A DNA stretch of 64,000 nt, from contig NZ_OZ239981.1 of assembly GCF_965196975.1 (NCBI RefSeq), forward strand, positions 2,542,001 to 2,606,000. The letters run 5' to 3'. The notes under the pieces were generated by a model. The model was not told where the DNA came from and ran no database searches. It saw nothing but the letters and a program-made list of their open reading frames with translations. Below are positions 26,660 to 34,499 of this stretch, piece after piece. Origin of the DNA: Endozoicomonas sp965196975. Its GTDB lineage: Bacteria > Pseudomonadota > Gammaproteobacteria > Pseudomonadales > Endozoicomonadaceae. How positions within the stretch are numbered: the stretch's first letter is position 1; each line of letters starts with the position of its first letter. The position numbers and the translations under genes were made by a program.

Positions 26660-28272
26660 GAGTCTGTCGGACTTTGGGGGCTAACTAAGAGAAACAGGGC
26701 TTAAATTCTGAAATTTTCCGAATCTGGCTTCAACAGAAACTTTTTTTGATTTTTGCCCTCTTGACCCAATTCCAGATGTGAATCAAAAACACCCTGTTAA
26801 TGGCTAAAAAAACCATAGAAATAGAGATTTTCTGAGCGTCTTTCAGCATTAGGCTAAACATTTTCTTCAGGTTAAAGGCCATACACAGAAGTGTCCATTC
26901 TGCAGACACTGCTTCAAGACCGCGAACTAGAAATTGACGGTAGCCCATCACCTCTTTCTGTATCCCAAAGGTGGGCTCAATTGTACTTTTCCTCAAGGCA
27001 TATATCGCCCTTCCTTCCCGCGTCTGCAAACGCCAGCGCATTAAATCCAGAGCCGTCACATCATCGCCTTCCGGCATCGGTTCATCAGCCTTGAAACGCT
27101 CCAGTAAGGGCTTGTTATGGGCATCCCGCTTTTCAGCAATGTAGGGAATGGCACCGAAGTCATGCACTGCAGTTACTGACGAATTGCTGAAATATCCGGT
27201 GTCAGCAAGTAACGCTTCCGGTTTGCCGATCCATTCTGATCGAGCAGCCAGTACTTCAAGAGCAGGCGCTATCTGTTGTTTGTCATTCGTCGCCTGAGTA
27301 ACATGATTTTCAACAATAAGACCACTCTCTGTATCCACTGCTGCCTGTACGTTATACGCCTGCACATAACCGTTGCTGGTCGGCATGATCCGCGACTCCG
27401 AATCAGTCAGGTTAACCTGGTCTTTGTCTCCGGGACCGGGCGTTGGGGCTTTGGGCTCTCTCCCTCGTGGCTTTTTACCCGTTTCCCTGATGGCATCACG
27501 ACGGTCGACTTTTTCCTTATGTTCTGCAAGTTCCTGCTGATAGCGCTCTTCGGCTCGTCGTTCAATTTCAGCCTTGGCATCGGCAATAACCTTGAGTCGA
27601 TCTTCCCTGCGTTTCAGTTCTTCAGGAATGGATAATTCATCAGGCAGCTGTTCGGTATTGACCTTATCCGCCATTTTTTGAAGCGCTTCTACTTCTGCCT
27701 TTAGTTGTTCTTCAAGCTTGCATGCGTGCTTATAACTGAGTGCCTTATGTTTGCTGGCATTGGCTTTCATTTTGGTGCCATCAAGACTGATAGAACCCAT
27801 CTTCAACCAGTTGGCTTCGCGGGCAATCAGTAATATCTGAACAAACAGAGAACTGATTTCTTTACGGAACCGTTTACGAAAGGTATTGATGCAATCATGA
27901 TCCGGATGTTCGTTAGCGCAGATGTACCGAAAGGCGATGGAGTCATAAGTTGCCTTCTCAAGCTTGCGGCTGGAAAAGACGCCTGTCACATACCCATAAA
28001 ACAACAAGGACAGCATAAGGGATGGGTGCCAGGCTTTCGAACCTACGCCTTTATAAGCCTGAGTAAAAGCTGAGAGATCCAGCTGTTCAACAATCTCAAC
28101 AACAAAGCGGGCAAGATGCACTTCTGGCAGATAGTCCTGAACACTGGCAGGGAATAAGTCAGGAGTATTTCGGTCAATAGGCCTGAAAATCCAATTTTTC
28201 ATTGATGGGGTATCTGCCAGAAAAAGTTATGTTGGGATTGTACTCAAAATTTATGCAAAGTCCGACAGACTC
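26660..28272 (-). mobile_element. IS1182-family insertion sequence, CTAG duplicated
   Basis: Perfect 17-bp terminal repeats GAGTCTGTCGGACTTTG lie at both ends, flanked by CTAG at 26656-26659 and 28273-28276. Excision restores an open reading frame exactly (see the split gene), which confirms both ends. Confidence 0.93.
26730..28202 (-). CDS. IS1182-family transposase
   Basis: 490 residues. N-terminal YLPEVHLARFVVEIVEQLDLS and WHPSLMLSLLFYGYVTGVFSSRKLE, catalytic Asp in ISLDGTKMKANASK, and a central highly charged coiled coil. Asp in ALLADTGYFS and a C-terminal Glu region RKSTIEPTFGIQKEVMGYRQF complete the DDE set. Intact. Confidence 0.93.
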   Translation of the reverse strand: MKNWIFRPIDRNTPDLFPASVQDYLPEVHLARFVVEIVEQLDLSAFTQAYKGVGSKAWHPSLMLSLLFYGYVTGVFSSRKLEKATYDSIAFRYICANEHPDHDCINTFRKRFRKEISSLFVQILLIAREANWLKMGSISLDGTKMKANASKHKALSYKHACKLEEQLKAEVEALQKMADKVNTEQLPDELSIPEELKRREDRLKVIADAKAEIERRAEERYQQELAEHKEKVDRRDAIRETGKKPRGREPKAPTPGPGDKDQVNLTDSESRIMPTSNGYVQAYNVQAAVDTESGLIVENHVTQATNDKQQIAPALEVLAARSEWIGKPEALLADTGYFSNSSVTAVHDFGAIPYIAEKRDAHNKPLLERFKADEPMPEGDDVTALDLMRWRLQTREGRAIYALRKSTIEPTFGIQKEVMGYRQFLVRGLEAVSAEWTLLCMAFNLKKMFSLMLKDAQKISISMVFLAINRVFLIHIWNWVKRAKIKKSFC

Positions 28273-28376
28273 CTAGTACTTAAACTCCTACCAAGAAAGC
28301 GGCGATCCTCAGTCTTCACAAGGCGAGTGGTTTCGCATTGCCCATCTATAAACGATGACATACCAGCGCGACTATA

Positions 28377-29494
28377 ATAGAACTTACGCATTGACAGCTC
28401 TGATAAAAGATGGTCTCAGCCAGTCTTTACCATCAGAGAAGCTCTTAATGAAGTCCCAAATAGCATCCTTGAGCGCATCATTCTTAACGCGATAGATGCT
28501 ACTGAGAGATTCAGATACTTTCTTGGCCTGAAGGCAGGCATACCCAAAGATAGAGGCAAAAATATGGTTCCTGACCTGCTGCTTTCCTCTCACCTGAAAG
28601 CGCTCAATACTGCAGAGTTGTTTCAGCGCCCGGTGATACTCTTCGATCGCCCAATGGTGCAGGTGAAGTTCATTAAAGCCTACCTGTGGTGATACCTCTG
28701 ATCCAGCATGGGGTGTGTAGACGACGTAATGGCGCAGCTCGTTTTTTAGCCGCGTCCGGTACAAACGCACAGAACCAAAATTACGTAGCCAAACGGTTAT
28801 TCCCTCTTCAGGAATCTCCAGGCTCTGCACTTGTTGGTAGTCACCCTTTTGGATAGAAACAGTACGGTTGCTTTTAACGGCAAACATAAAACCCAGACCG
28901 TTGTTTTTCACAGTCTTCAGGTTTGCGGCACTGCTATACCAGGAATCCCCCGTAACAAATGCAGGTCGTAAGCCCCATACAAGTACTTCTTTCAGCATCT
29001 CGAGAAAATAATCATTTTTGGACTTTCCGTCCGCAGAGTCATAGATACGGAAATTGACAGGAAGGCTATAGCCTTTGATATCGGTGTAATAGAGCGTTAT
29101 GAGATTAATGCCCTTGACGGCTTTATGATGCTTGCCCGAGTAATGATAGCCGATGAATGCCGTGTAGTTACTGTACGGCTTATCCAGCACCGTATCATCA
29201 ACCGATAGCGTGCCCCCATCAAGAATCAGCCTTGCGGCTACTTCCATGAAAAGGTCATTGGGAGCAAAGTCTTCACGTTGTAGAAAACGGTTAACGCTGT
29301 GGTGTGACATATCTCCGATCTCACTAAGGCGAGTACAGGTTGCTGATTTCGGCTCACACAATAGAAACCCTGTATATTTCGGCAAATCACACCCAGCTGT
29401 TGTAGGTCTTGTTATCTTTCTACGCACGACGACATCCGCTATTTTTTGCTGATCTAGCAATTTTTACAGCTGCCTGTCAATGCGAAAGTCCTAT
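28377..29494 (-). mobile_element. IS701-like insertion sequence
   Basis: Inverted ends ATAGAACTTACGCATTGACA (left) and ATAGGACTTTCGCATTGACA (right, read inward), each followed by G, enclose one transposase gene. No clean target duplication. It sits 16 bp in front of the start codon of the IS1182-split gene, so it has replaced that gene's promoter region. Confidence 0.75.
28384..29460 (-). CDS. IS701-like DDE transposase
   Basis: 358 residues with SVDDTVLDKPYS (first Asp), AFIGYHYSGKHHKAVKGINL, FVTGDSWYSSAANLK (second Asp) and HHWAIEEYHRALKQLCSIERF (Glu). This is the pattern of IS701/IS4-like transposases of the DDE_5 type. The frame is intact. Confidence 0.85.
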   Translation of the reverse strand: MLDQQKIADVVVRRKITRPTTAGCDLPKYTGFLLCEPKSATCTRLSEIGDMSHHSVNRFLQREDFAPNDLFMEVAARLILDGGTLSVDDTVLDKPYSNYTAFIGYHYSGKHHKAVKGINLITLYYTDIKGYSLPVNFRIYDSADGKSKNDYFLEMLKEVLVWGLRPAFVTGDSWYSSAANLKTVKNNGLGFMFAVKSNRTVSIQKGDYQQVQSLEIPEEGITVWLRNFGSVRLYRTRLKNELRHYVVYTPHAGSEVSPQVGFNELHLHHWAIEEYHRALKQLCSIERFQVRGKQQVRNHIFASIFGYACLQAKKVSESLSSIYRVKNDALKDAIWDFIKSFSDGKDWLRPSFIRAVNA

Positions 29495-29735
29495 ATAACT
29501 ATGAAGCTGCATTATTCCCACCAAAAGTTAACTTATATTCATTACCGTTTAATTCGCTGTTTTGACAGTTGCCTCTAATTTTTTATCCCCTAACTTCCAT
29601 AATTAATGAAAACACGAACGAGCCAAAAAATTAGACAGAGTTATTCTTTTGGTCATTCACCCCAAAAAACAATACCATATCAAATAACCAGAAATATTCG
29701 ATGCCATATGCCCAGCTACTTGTTAAAGGCCACAG
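29495..29735. other. AT-rich spacer after the toxin gene
   Basis: No gene or clear terminator recognised. Confidence 0.4.
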
Positions 29736-31613
29736 TCACATCAATACACTTAATTCATTTCGCCATGACGAATTCAGGCCATCTGACAAAGGTTCAGAAA
29801 TGACTTCGATCTGATCGCTTTCTTCACCGTGCCATTGCAAAACCAGATTATGACCATGGTCGTCAATTTTACGAGAGACCAGTTTTTCATCTTCCCAATA
29901 CCACTTCTGACTCAGATTTTCATTACAGGTGCCGACATAAAGGCCGTTATTATCATCTATACCCAAACACTGGTTGTTGCCACTTCGGCTTTTATAACGT
30001 TCTTTAGCATCAAGCCCCCAGGTTTGATGGCGATTATTGGGTACGCACGCCTTAGCGATAATCTGTCCATTCTGGTTTGTCAGGCAAAGGTTATCAGCAT
30101 ACAGTGACCGAAGTTTTACATGTGCTTCAGGCTCAAATATGGGGTGAGACCAATCAACGGTTACAAACGCCTGAGTGGACTGGGTCAGGCTGGAAGCACC
30201 TGCGGGTTGGTACCAGCCAAACAGAAAGTCCCAGCCAACATAGCCAAACTGAGCCTTAATATTTGTGGCCGCCGTCACAAGGAATTTGGTGGTGCCGTTT
30301 TGCTCTGGCGATACTTCATACACTACGTCCATGTTAGGTACGAAGTTGCTGTACGCTATAGGGTTAATTTTGTTTTCATCCCACATCTTGCCGCCCCAGG
30401 CAATACCGGCGGTAAAATAGCACCCCAACTCATTCCTCAGTAGTAATTGACATTCGTCAAGACTCCGCTCCCAAGTAACGGAAAAATTATTCTGACTGCT
30501 GCTGTTTCTGATTCGGTACTCCTTTGTATCCCAGGAGAGCGATCGTGACATCGAGAGTCCAAAGGAGGCACCCACTTCAGCAGAGCCTTTTGGTCCTTCA
30601 GCACTCAGTTCAGCACCGACCTTACCATTAACACCGATGCTGACGGTACTGACCTGTTGGTGGTTATACTCAGGATTTTCGTTACTTGGAAGCCCTGACA
30701 TAATTGTCGGTTGAACACCACTGACCGGCTCAACGCTCATTGAATAAGAGTGCGCAAAGGGGCCAAGACGGGTATGTCTGTGAATGTTGCTTTGCTTCCA
30801 GGCATTCTCCTGAAGTAAACGATCCCTGAGATGTATGCCGGCACCGGTATTCCCATCAGAAACGGAAAATCTCACCAGTTTGACATTTCGTGTGTTACCT
30901 GAGTGATCGGGTTTCGGTGCAACCACTGAACGGATCATGGATACATTAACATTGACATCAATGGAGGCATCACCTTGGCAATAATCCATGGTTCCGTTGA
31001 AGTCTTTAGAGTCGTGCAAATTGCAGCGAATGTTTCGTCGAGTTAACTTGAGGTTGAAATTTTTCTCGGGAATGTAAGGGACATGATTCCCAACACTCCT
31101 GGCAGATGTCATGGAAAATGGTATTTCGTAGTCTCTGGCTTGCGTGAGGGCGCTGGGTAGATCAGATTCCATATCAACGATCAGTGCCTGAAGGGCTTCA
31201 GAACTGCTTGCCAGTCTAAACTCTGGTTGACCGTTTTGCGACCTGAGGACGACATACGGTGCACTCACCGCTACCCCCGTCAACTGAATCAATTTATTTT
31301 GTATCCGCTCCATGGTCTGTATGGAGGCAGGACCTGCCTGAACGAAGTCCGGACTGGAAAGAATGATTGTTGCACCACCATTAAAGGCTGACATGATTTC
31401 GGCATATGGGTCTTCATCACCGGTAAGATCAACATAAAGACGATCATAGGGTCCCAGTTCCAAAGCATCCAAACCGCCATTCACATCCATGGCTTCAGCC
31501 TGTATGCCTGATAAACGACTGAAGTTACCTACACGATAGTCCGCGGACGAAGCGGTCAGTGAATACAGGATGGCACTGGTTGCCACTATGCCAGACACCA
31601 AGGTTACGTTCAT
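29736..31613 (-). CDS. Secreted leukocidin/cytolysin-family pore-forming toxin with ricin-type lectin domain
   Basis: 625 residues. The signal peptide (MNVTLVSGIVATSAILYSLTASSA) precedes an N-terminal domain to about 170 that may act as a pro-region. A leukocidin-like cytolysin domain at about 190-470 contains FSVTWERSLDECQLLLRNE and NFVPNMDVVYEVSPEQNGTT, both reminiscent of Vibrio cholerae cytolysin. A C-terminal beta-trefoil at about 490-620 has QxW-type motifs (HQTWGL, SQKWYW, NSSWRN). Vibrio cytolysin has the same pro/cytolysin/trefoil order but also a beta-prism, absent here. It would be secreted and bind glycans on a target membrane. GGTGA precedes the ATG. Confidence 0.8.
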   Translation of the reverse strand: MNVTLVSGIVATSAILYSLTASSADYRVGNFSRLSGIQAEAMDVNGGLDALELGPYDRLYVDLTGDEDPYAEIMSAFNGGATIILSSPDFVQAGPASIQTMERIQNKLIQLTGVAVSAPYVVLRSQNGQPEFRLASSSEALQALIVDMESDLPSALTQARDYEIPFSMTSARSVGNHVPYIPEKNFNLKLTRRNIRCNLHDSKDFNGTMDYCQGDASIDVNVNVSMIRSVVAPKPDHSGNTRNVKLVRFSVSDGNTGAGIHLRDRLLQENAWKQSNIHRHTRLGPFAHSYSMSVEPVSGVQPTIMSGLPSNENPEYNHQQVSTVSIGVNGKVGAELSAEGPKGSAEVGASFGLSMSRSLSWDTKEYRIRNSSSQNNFSVTWERSLDECQLLLRNELGCYFTAGIAWGGKMWDENKINPIAYSNFVPNMDVVYEVSPEQNGTTKFLVTAATNIKAQFGYVGWDFLFGWYQPAGASSLTQSTQAFVTVDWSHPIFEPEAHVKLRSLYADNLCLTNQNGQIIAKACVPNNRHQTWGLDAKERYKSRSGNNQCLGIDDNNGLYVGTCNENLSQKWYWEDEKLVSRKIDDHGHNLVLQWHGEESDQIEVISEPLSDGLNSSWRNELSVLM

Positions 31614-31787
31614 TTCAAATCACCCAGTTGTTTATCGTTAGTTACCTTAAACTAAGCATTGACAGCCTATTTTTCGGTAAATTCAAGATCATGCGGCCAG
31701 TGCCCACTGATATCGATAGCTTTGTTGCCCACAGGCCATATTCCCAACAAAGATTTCCAGAAATAATGCTTTTTTGTTTCCGAATTA

Positions 31788-32813
31788 TTAAAATATGGTT
31801 CGATAATTGAGTATGAGATCAACGTTAGTCGCATCCAATGGAATTTCACCTAAAGTTATCCCCGAATAGGCGTAGATACTGGCGGATCGATGCGTTTTAC
31901 CAGTCTCAGGACACTCATAATCAAGGTCAGCGTGAATGGAATAGTTGCCGTGGTTATTAACTTTAATTTCAAAAAATGAGATGGGCTTGAGCCAATTCGG
32001 GATGACTCTCTCTCCATCAATGGATGAAAAGGTGAAGGCGATGGGAACAGCCTCAACCACATCGGTCAGATCCGAAGGCCATATAAAACTGACAACTTGC
32101 CCGCTCACATGCGTTTGATAATAACCAGCAGACACACTACCCTGACCTGTTAGTCCTTTGAGTAGTTCAGCACTGCCGCTGATTTGAAATTCAGAGTTAT
32201 TCAATTCTGAGCCCAGTGACAGTCCGGCGTCGGCCATGATAACACTGGTAATCACACCAAACCCCTGAATAATTCCGTTATCAACCAGCATGTTGTTGTT
32301 ATGAGCCACCGATTTCAGTATGTTCATTTCTCGATGCAGGGTATCAACAGGGTTTCTCATCACCTGTTGAGCTTGAAGTGCCCACTGGGCAACCATTGAT
32401 CCGCGTTTGGCAAATGCCCAGGTCATCTGAGCGTTACCAGAAGCCTCAACAGCGTCAAGCTCAGCCCCCAGATTCAAGCCTGATTGCTGCACGTGACCTT
32501 TGGTCAGCACCAACGATTTATTCAGTGGGATCGACTCTATCTCAGGGTCATCTATGTCGACACCGGAATACCTGAATGTGCCCGTTGTGGCATCAATAAT
32601 GCCGATGGCACCCACCTTTATGCTGGAGCTTAAATTCCAGTTCCCCCACCAGTGTGGGTAGGTGGTTCGGATTAACTGGTTAAATTGCTTGTTAAAGTAG
32701 CCTGGTGTCAAAGGTGAAGCGGCATGAGCCATCTCGGCCAAGCCACATACAAAGCTTAAAAGCCAATACCAGCCAACACATCGCCAAGTCTTACCTAGTC
32801 GAGGAACTTGCAT
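31788..32813 (-). CDS. Secreted protein upstream of the toxin, possible partner
   Basis: A signal peptide is clear when started at 32813 (MQVPRLGKTWR, hydrophobic CVGWYWLLSFVCGLAEM, cleavage after AHA). The frame extends to 32873 with other Met codons at 32837 and 32873 and no good binding site, so the start is uncertain. The mature ~310 residues are rich in beta-type alternation with a Gly/Ser-rich core (LSLGSELNNSEFQISGSAELLKGLTGQGSVSAGYY) reminiscent of membrane-inserting strands. The toxin has a similar GKVGAELSAEGPKGSAEVGASFGLS stretch. Same strand, 174 bp upstream of the toxin. No family recognised. Confidence 0.65.
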   Translation of the reverse strand: MQVPRLGKTWRCVGWYWLLSFVCGLAEMAHAASPLTPGYFNKQFNQLIRTTYPHWWGNWNLSSSIKVGAIGIIDATTGTFRYSGVDIDDPEIESIPLNKSLVLTKGHVQQSGLNLGAELDAVEASGNAQMTWAFAKRGSMVAQWALQAQQVMRNPVDTLHREMNILKSVAHNNNMLVDNGIIQGFGVITSVIMADAGLSLGSELNNSEFQISGSAELLKGLTGQGSVSAGYYQTHVSGQVVSFIWPSDLTDVVEAVPIAFTFSSIDGERVIPNWLKPISFFEIKVNNHGNYSIHADLDYECPETGKTHRSASIYAYSGITLGEIPLDATNVDLILNYRTIF

Positions 32814-32903
32814 AGCGGGAGAAAATTGGAAAGACATAAAAAAGGGGCGTACAACACGACCCGCCCCGAGCATCTGGAGTTTTTTGCCAATTCGCCTTGG
32901 TGG

Positions 32904-32938
32904 AAAAAAAACCGGTGCGGACTGCAGACCAACACCGG
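32904..32938 (-). terminator. Rho-independent terminator
   Basis: On the minus strand CCGGTG and CACCGG form a stem with a 15-nt loop, followed by eight T. It lies just downstream of the 32985-33515 gene and ahead of the secreted-protein gene, so it separates the two. Confidence 0.75.
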
Positions 32939-32984
32939 AATCTCTTATGAACCTATATTGACCCCTAATCTGTCTTACCCGTCA

Positions 32985-33515
32985 TTACTCAAATCGTCTC
33001 AATTGCGTCGCCAGCTGCTCGGCCGTTTGCAGTTGCGCCGTCATGACTTGCGCTGTGACCGGGTCGTCTGCCTGCTGGGCCAGCTTGATGGTATGCCGGG
33101 CGGTCTGAGCGAACGTTTCACAGGCTTTCGCTATCGCTTCAGCGTTCTGATACGTCTCCTGGGTTTGAGGGTCTTCAATACGGGAGTACTCAAACAATTC
33201 GTTGTAGTCAGACGGCACACGACGCCCGAACACGCTGATACGCTCAGCAATCTGATACGATGGTGGGAAGGGTTGTACCGTCTGGTTTTGTCGAGCCTGG
33301 TATTGGGAGGGCTGGCAGGCCGCTTCCGGAGCCGCAGCCGCCAGCAGCTGCGCAAACTCAGCAGCACGAGCTCCCTGATTGTTCCACCGGGCCGCCTTGA
33401 TCTGGTTCACAATAGCCTGCTGCTCACTGTAGGCAGCCACCAGTTTCTGGGCCAGTTCGTTTTTTTCGGCAGGTTTGATGCCGGTTGCCGCTTCTTTCAA
33501 TGTTGAGGCCGTCAT
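32985..33515 (-). CDS. Hypothetical protein, 176 aa
   Basis: Starts MTASTLKEAATGIKPAEKNE at 33515 with a modest GAGAG upstream; a Met 7 codons earlier is an alternative. Ala/Gln-rich helices are broken by a Pro-containing middle (FPPSYQIAERISVFGRRVPSDYNELFEYSR), a second long helix, and LRRFE at the end. It looks soluble. No family recognised. It ends at a strong terminator. Confidence 0.6.
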   Translation of the reverse strand: MTASTLKEAATGIKPAEKNELAQKLVAAYSEQQAIVNQIKAARWNNQGARAAEFAQLLAAAAPEAACQPSQYQARQNQTVQPFPPSYQIAERISVFGRRVPSDYNELFEYSRIEDPQTQETYQNAEAIAKACETFAQTARHTIKLAQQADDPVTAQVMTAQLQTAEQLATQLRRFE

Positions 33516-33540
33516 GTCGATACTCTCAAATGGCAAGCGT

Positions 33541-33849
33541 TAGGTACCGGAATCCGATGGACAGGTCATTATTTCTGATCTCACCGATGGTCTCGCTGGC
33601 CCTCGCCAAGTGGGTCATCGCCGATAAATCGCAGGTTGACCACCGGAGACATCAGAATAACACCACGATCCCATCGTAATTCCAGTGAATTTAACTATAG
33701 CAATGTCGTTTATTATTTTTTTTTTTTTTTGAGATTATTGCTTTACTAAAACATGGCCTGTCATAACCGGAAGTATTAAGTCAGTTTTCTGCGCATCATG
33801 CCCGGTGTTCGTCGACGGACAAGACAAAACGACACTGCTCATTTGATCA
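33541..33849. other. Intergenic region with a 15-T homopolymer
   Basis: No gene seen. A run of 15 T spans 33716-33730 after an AT-rich stretch. It could be a slippage-prone tract. The recX 3' flank lies at the right edge. Confidence 0.5.
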
Positions 33850-34290
33850 TCAAAACAGGGTGGCCAGCAGTTCGGGTGGGAAGCCCCGGCTGTGCAAAAA
33901 TTCTCTTTGCTCATTGATCTCCCGGGAGGATACTGGGTGTTTGTGACCAAACTTCTGTTCACGAGCCCATTTTGCCAGGTCCTGCCAGTTAATTCCGGAC
34001 GCTTTCAGGGCATCGACAATCATCTCCGGCTCAATGCCTTTTTTTTCCAGATCCTGGGCAATGCGGGAAGGGCCTTGCCCTTTGGCCGCTCTGTGCTGAA
34101 TGAAGCCTTCCACGTAGCGCTCATTACTCAACAGCCGCTCTTTTTCCAGCCGGTCAAGCACATCAAGGATGAGTTCATCGTTATCAGAGAGATAAGACAG
34201 TTTTTGCGCCAGCTCGTCGTGAGTGTAATTTTTCTGCACCATCAGGTTCATGGCGGCATGTCTCAGCATGTTGGCGGTAACTTCAGGCAT
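33850..34290 (-). CDS. recX: RecA modulator RecX
   Basis: 146 residues of tandem three-helix RecX repeats: ANMLRHAAMNLMVQKNYTHDELAQKLSY, then LDRLEKERLLSNERYVEGFIQHRAAKGQGPSRIAQDLEKKGI, then the third repeat with WAREQKFG. RecX proteins bind RecA filaments and restrain recombination and SOS activity. The start at 34290 has GGAG upstream; 12 more codons are open but lack a binding site. recA is not adjacent; the gene follows spoVR by 210 bp. Confidence 0.9.
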   Translation of the reverse strand: MPEVTANMLRHAAMNLMVQKNYTHDELAQKLSYLSDNDELILDVLDRLEKERLLSNERYVEGFIQHRAAKGQGPSRIAQDLEKKGIEPEMIVDALKASGINWQDLAKWAREQKFGHKHPVSSREINEQREFLHSRGFPPELLATLF

Positions 34291-34441
34291 CGCTACGCTC
34301 CTGTGAACTGGTCTGCCCGGTGCCAACTCCGGTCAATCTCGGAAGTTGCACGGTGTATGAGAACCGGGGTTGCGATTATTGGTCGATGAACTATGATTCT
34401 ACCGTCGTTCATCGACATACCTTTGCGTTGGAGCACCAAGT

Positions 34442-34461
34442 CCCGGTGTAACCTGCACCGG
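34442..34461. other. GC-rich hairpin between spoVR and recX
   Basis: CCCGGTG and CACCGGG form a 7-bp stem with a 6-nt loop and are followed by a C9 run on the plus strand. There is no U-tract on the transcribed strand, so it may be an mRNA-processing hairpin rather than a terminator. Confidence 0.4.
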
Positions 34462-34499
34462 GCACCCCCCCCCACTATGACGCATCCTGCCTGTGAGCT

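Larger units (their letters stand above)
25524..28361 (-). pseudogene. Membrane protein with two 74-residue repeats, split by IS1182
   Basis: Removing the IS (26660-28272) and one copy of its CTAG duplication joins 28361-28273 to 26655-25524 in frame. The result is a 406-codon gene starting MSSFIDGQCETTRLVKTEDR. Residues about 83-144 and 157-216 are tandem repeats (RPAEYKAENSAGFGNE..., LDELKN-FTRL). A long helical region and one C-terminal membrane span (YGPLLILGFTVLIVIIE) with a Cys-rich, charged tail follow. No family recognised; a host-directed secreted or inner-membrane protein is possible but unproven. As it stands, only a 362-residue 5'-truncated frame from TTG 26612 remains. Confidence 0.75.

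Noticed and set aside
32808..33506. Plus-strand frame of 232 residues
   Set aside because: Opposite the 32985-33515 gene and across a strong terminator. Arg/Leu-rich, without recognisable domains.
29495..33850. tRNA genes or CRISPR arrays in the spacers
   Set aside because: No cloverleaf with a TTCGA-type T-loop or regularly spaced repeats was seen here or elsewhere in the window.
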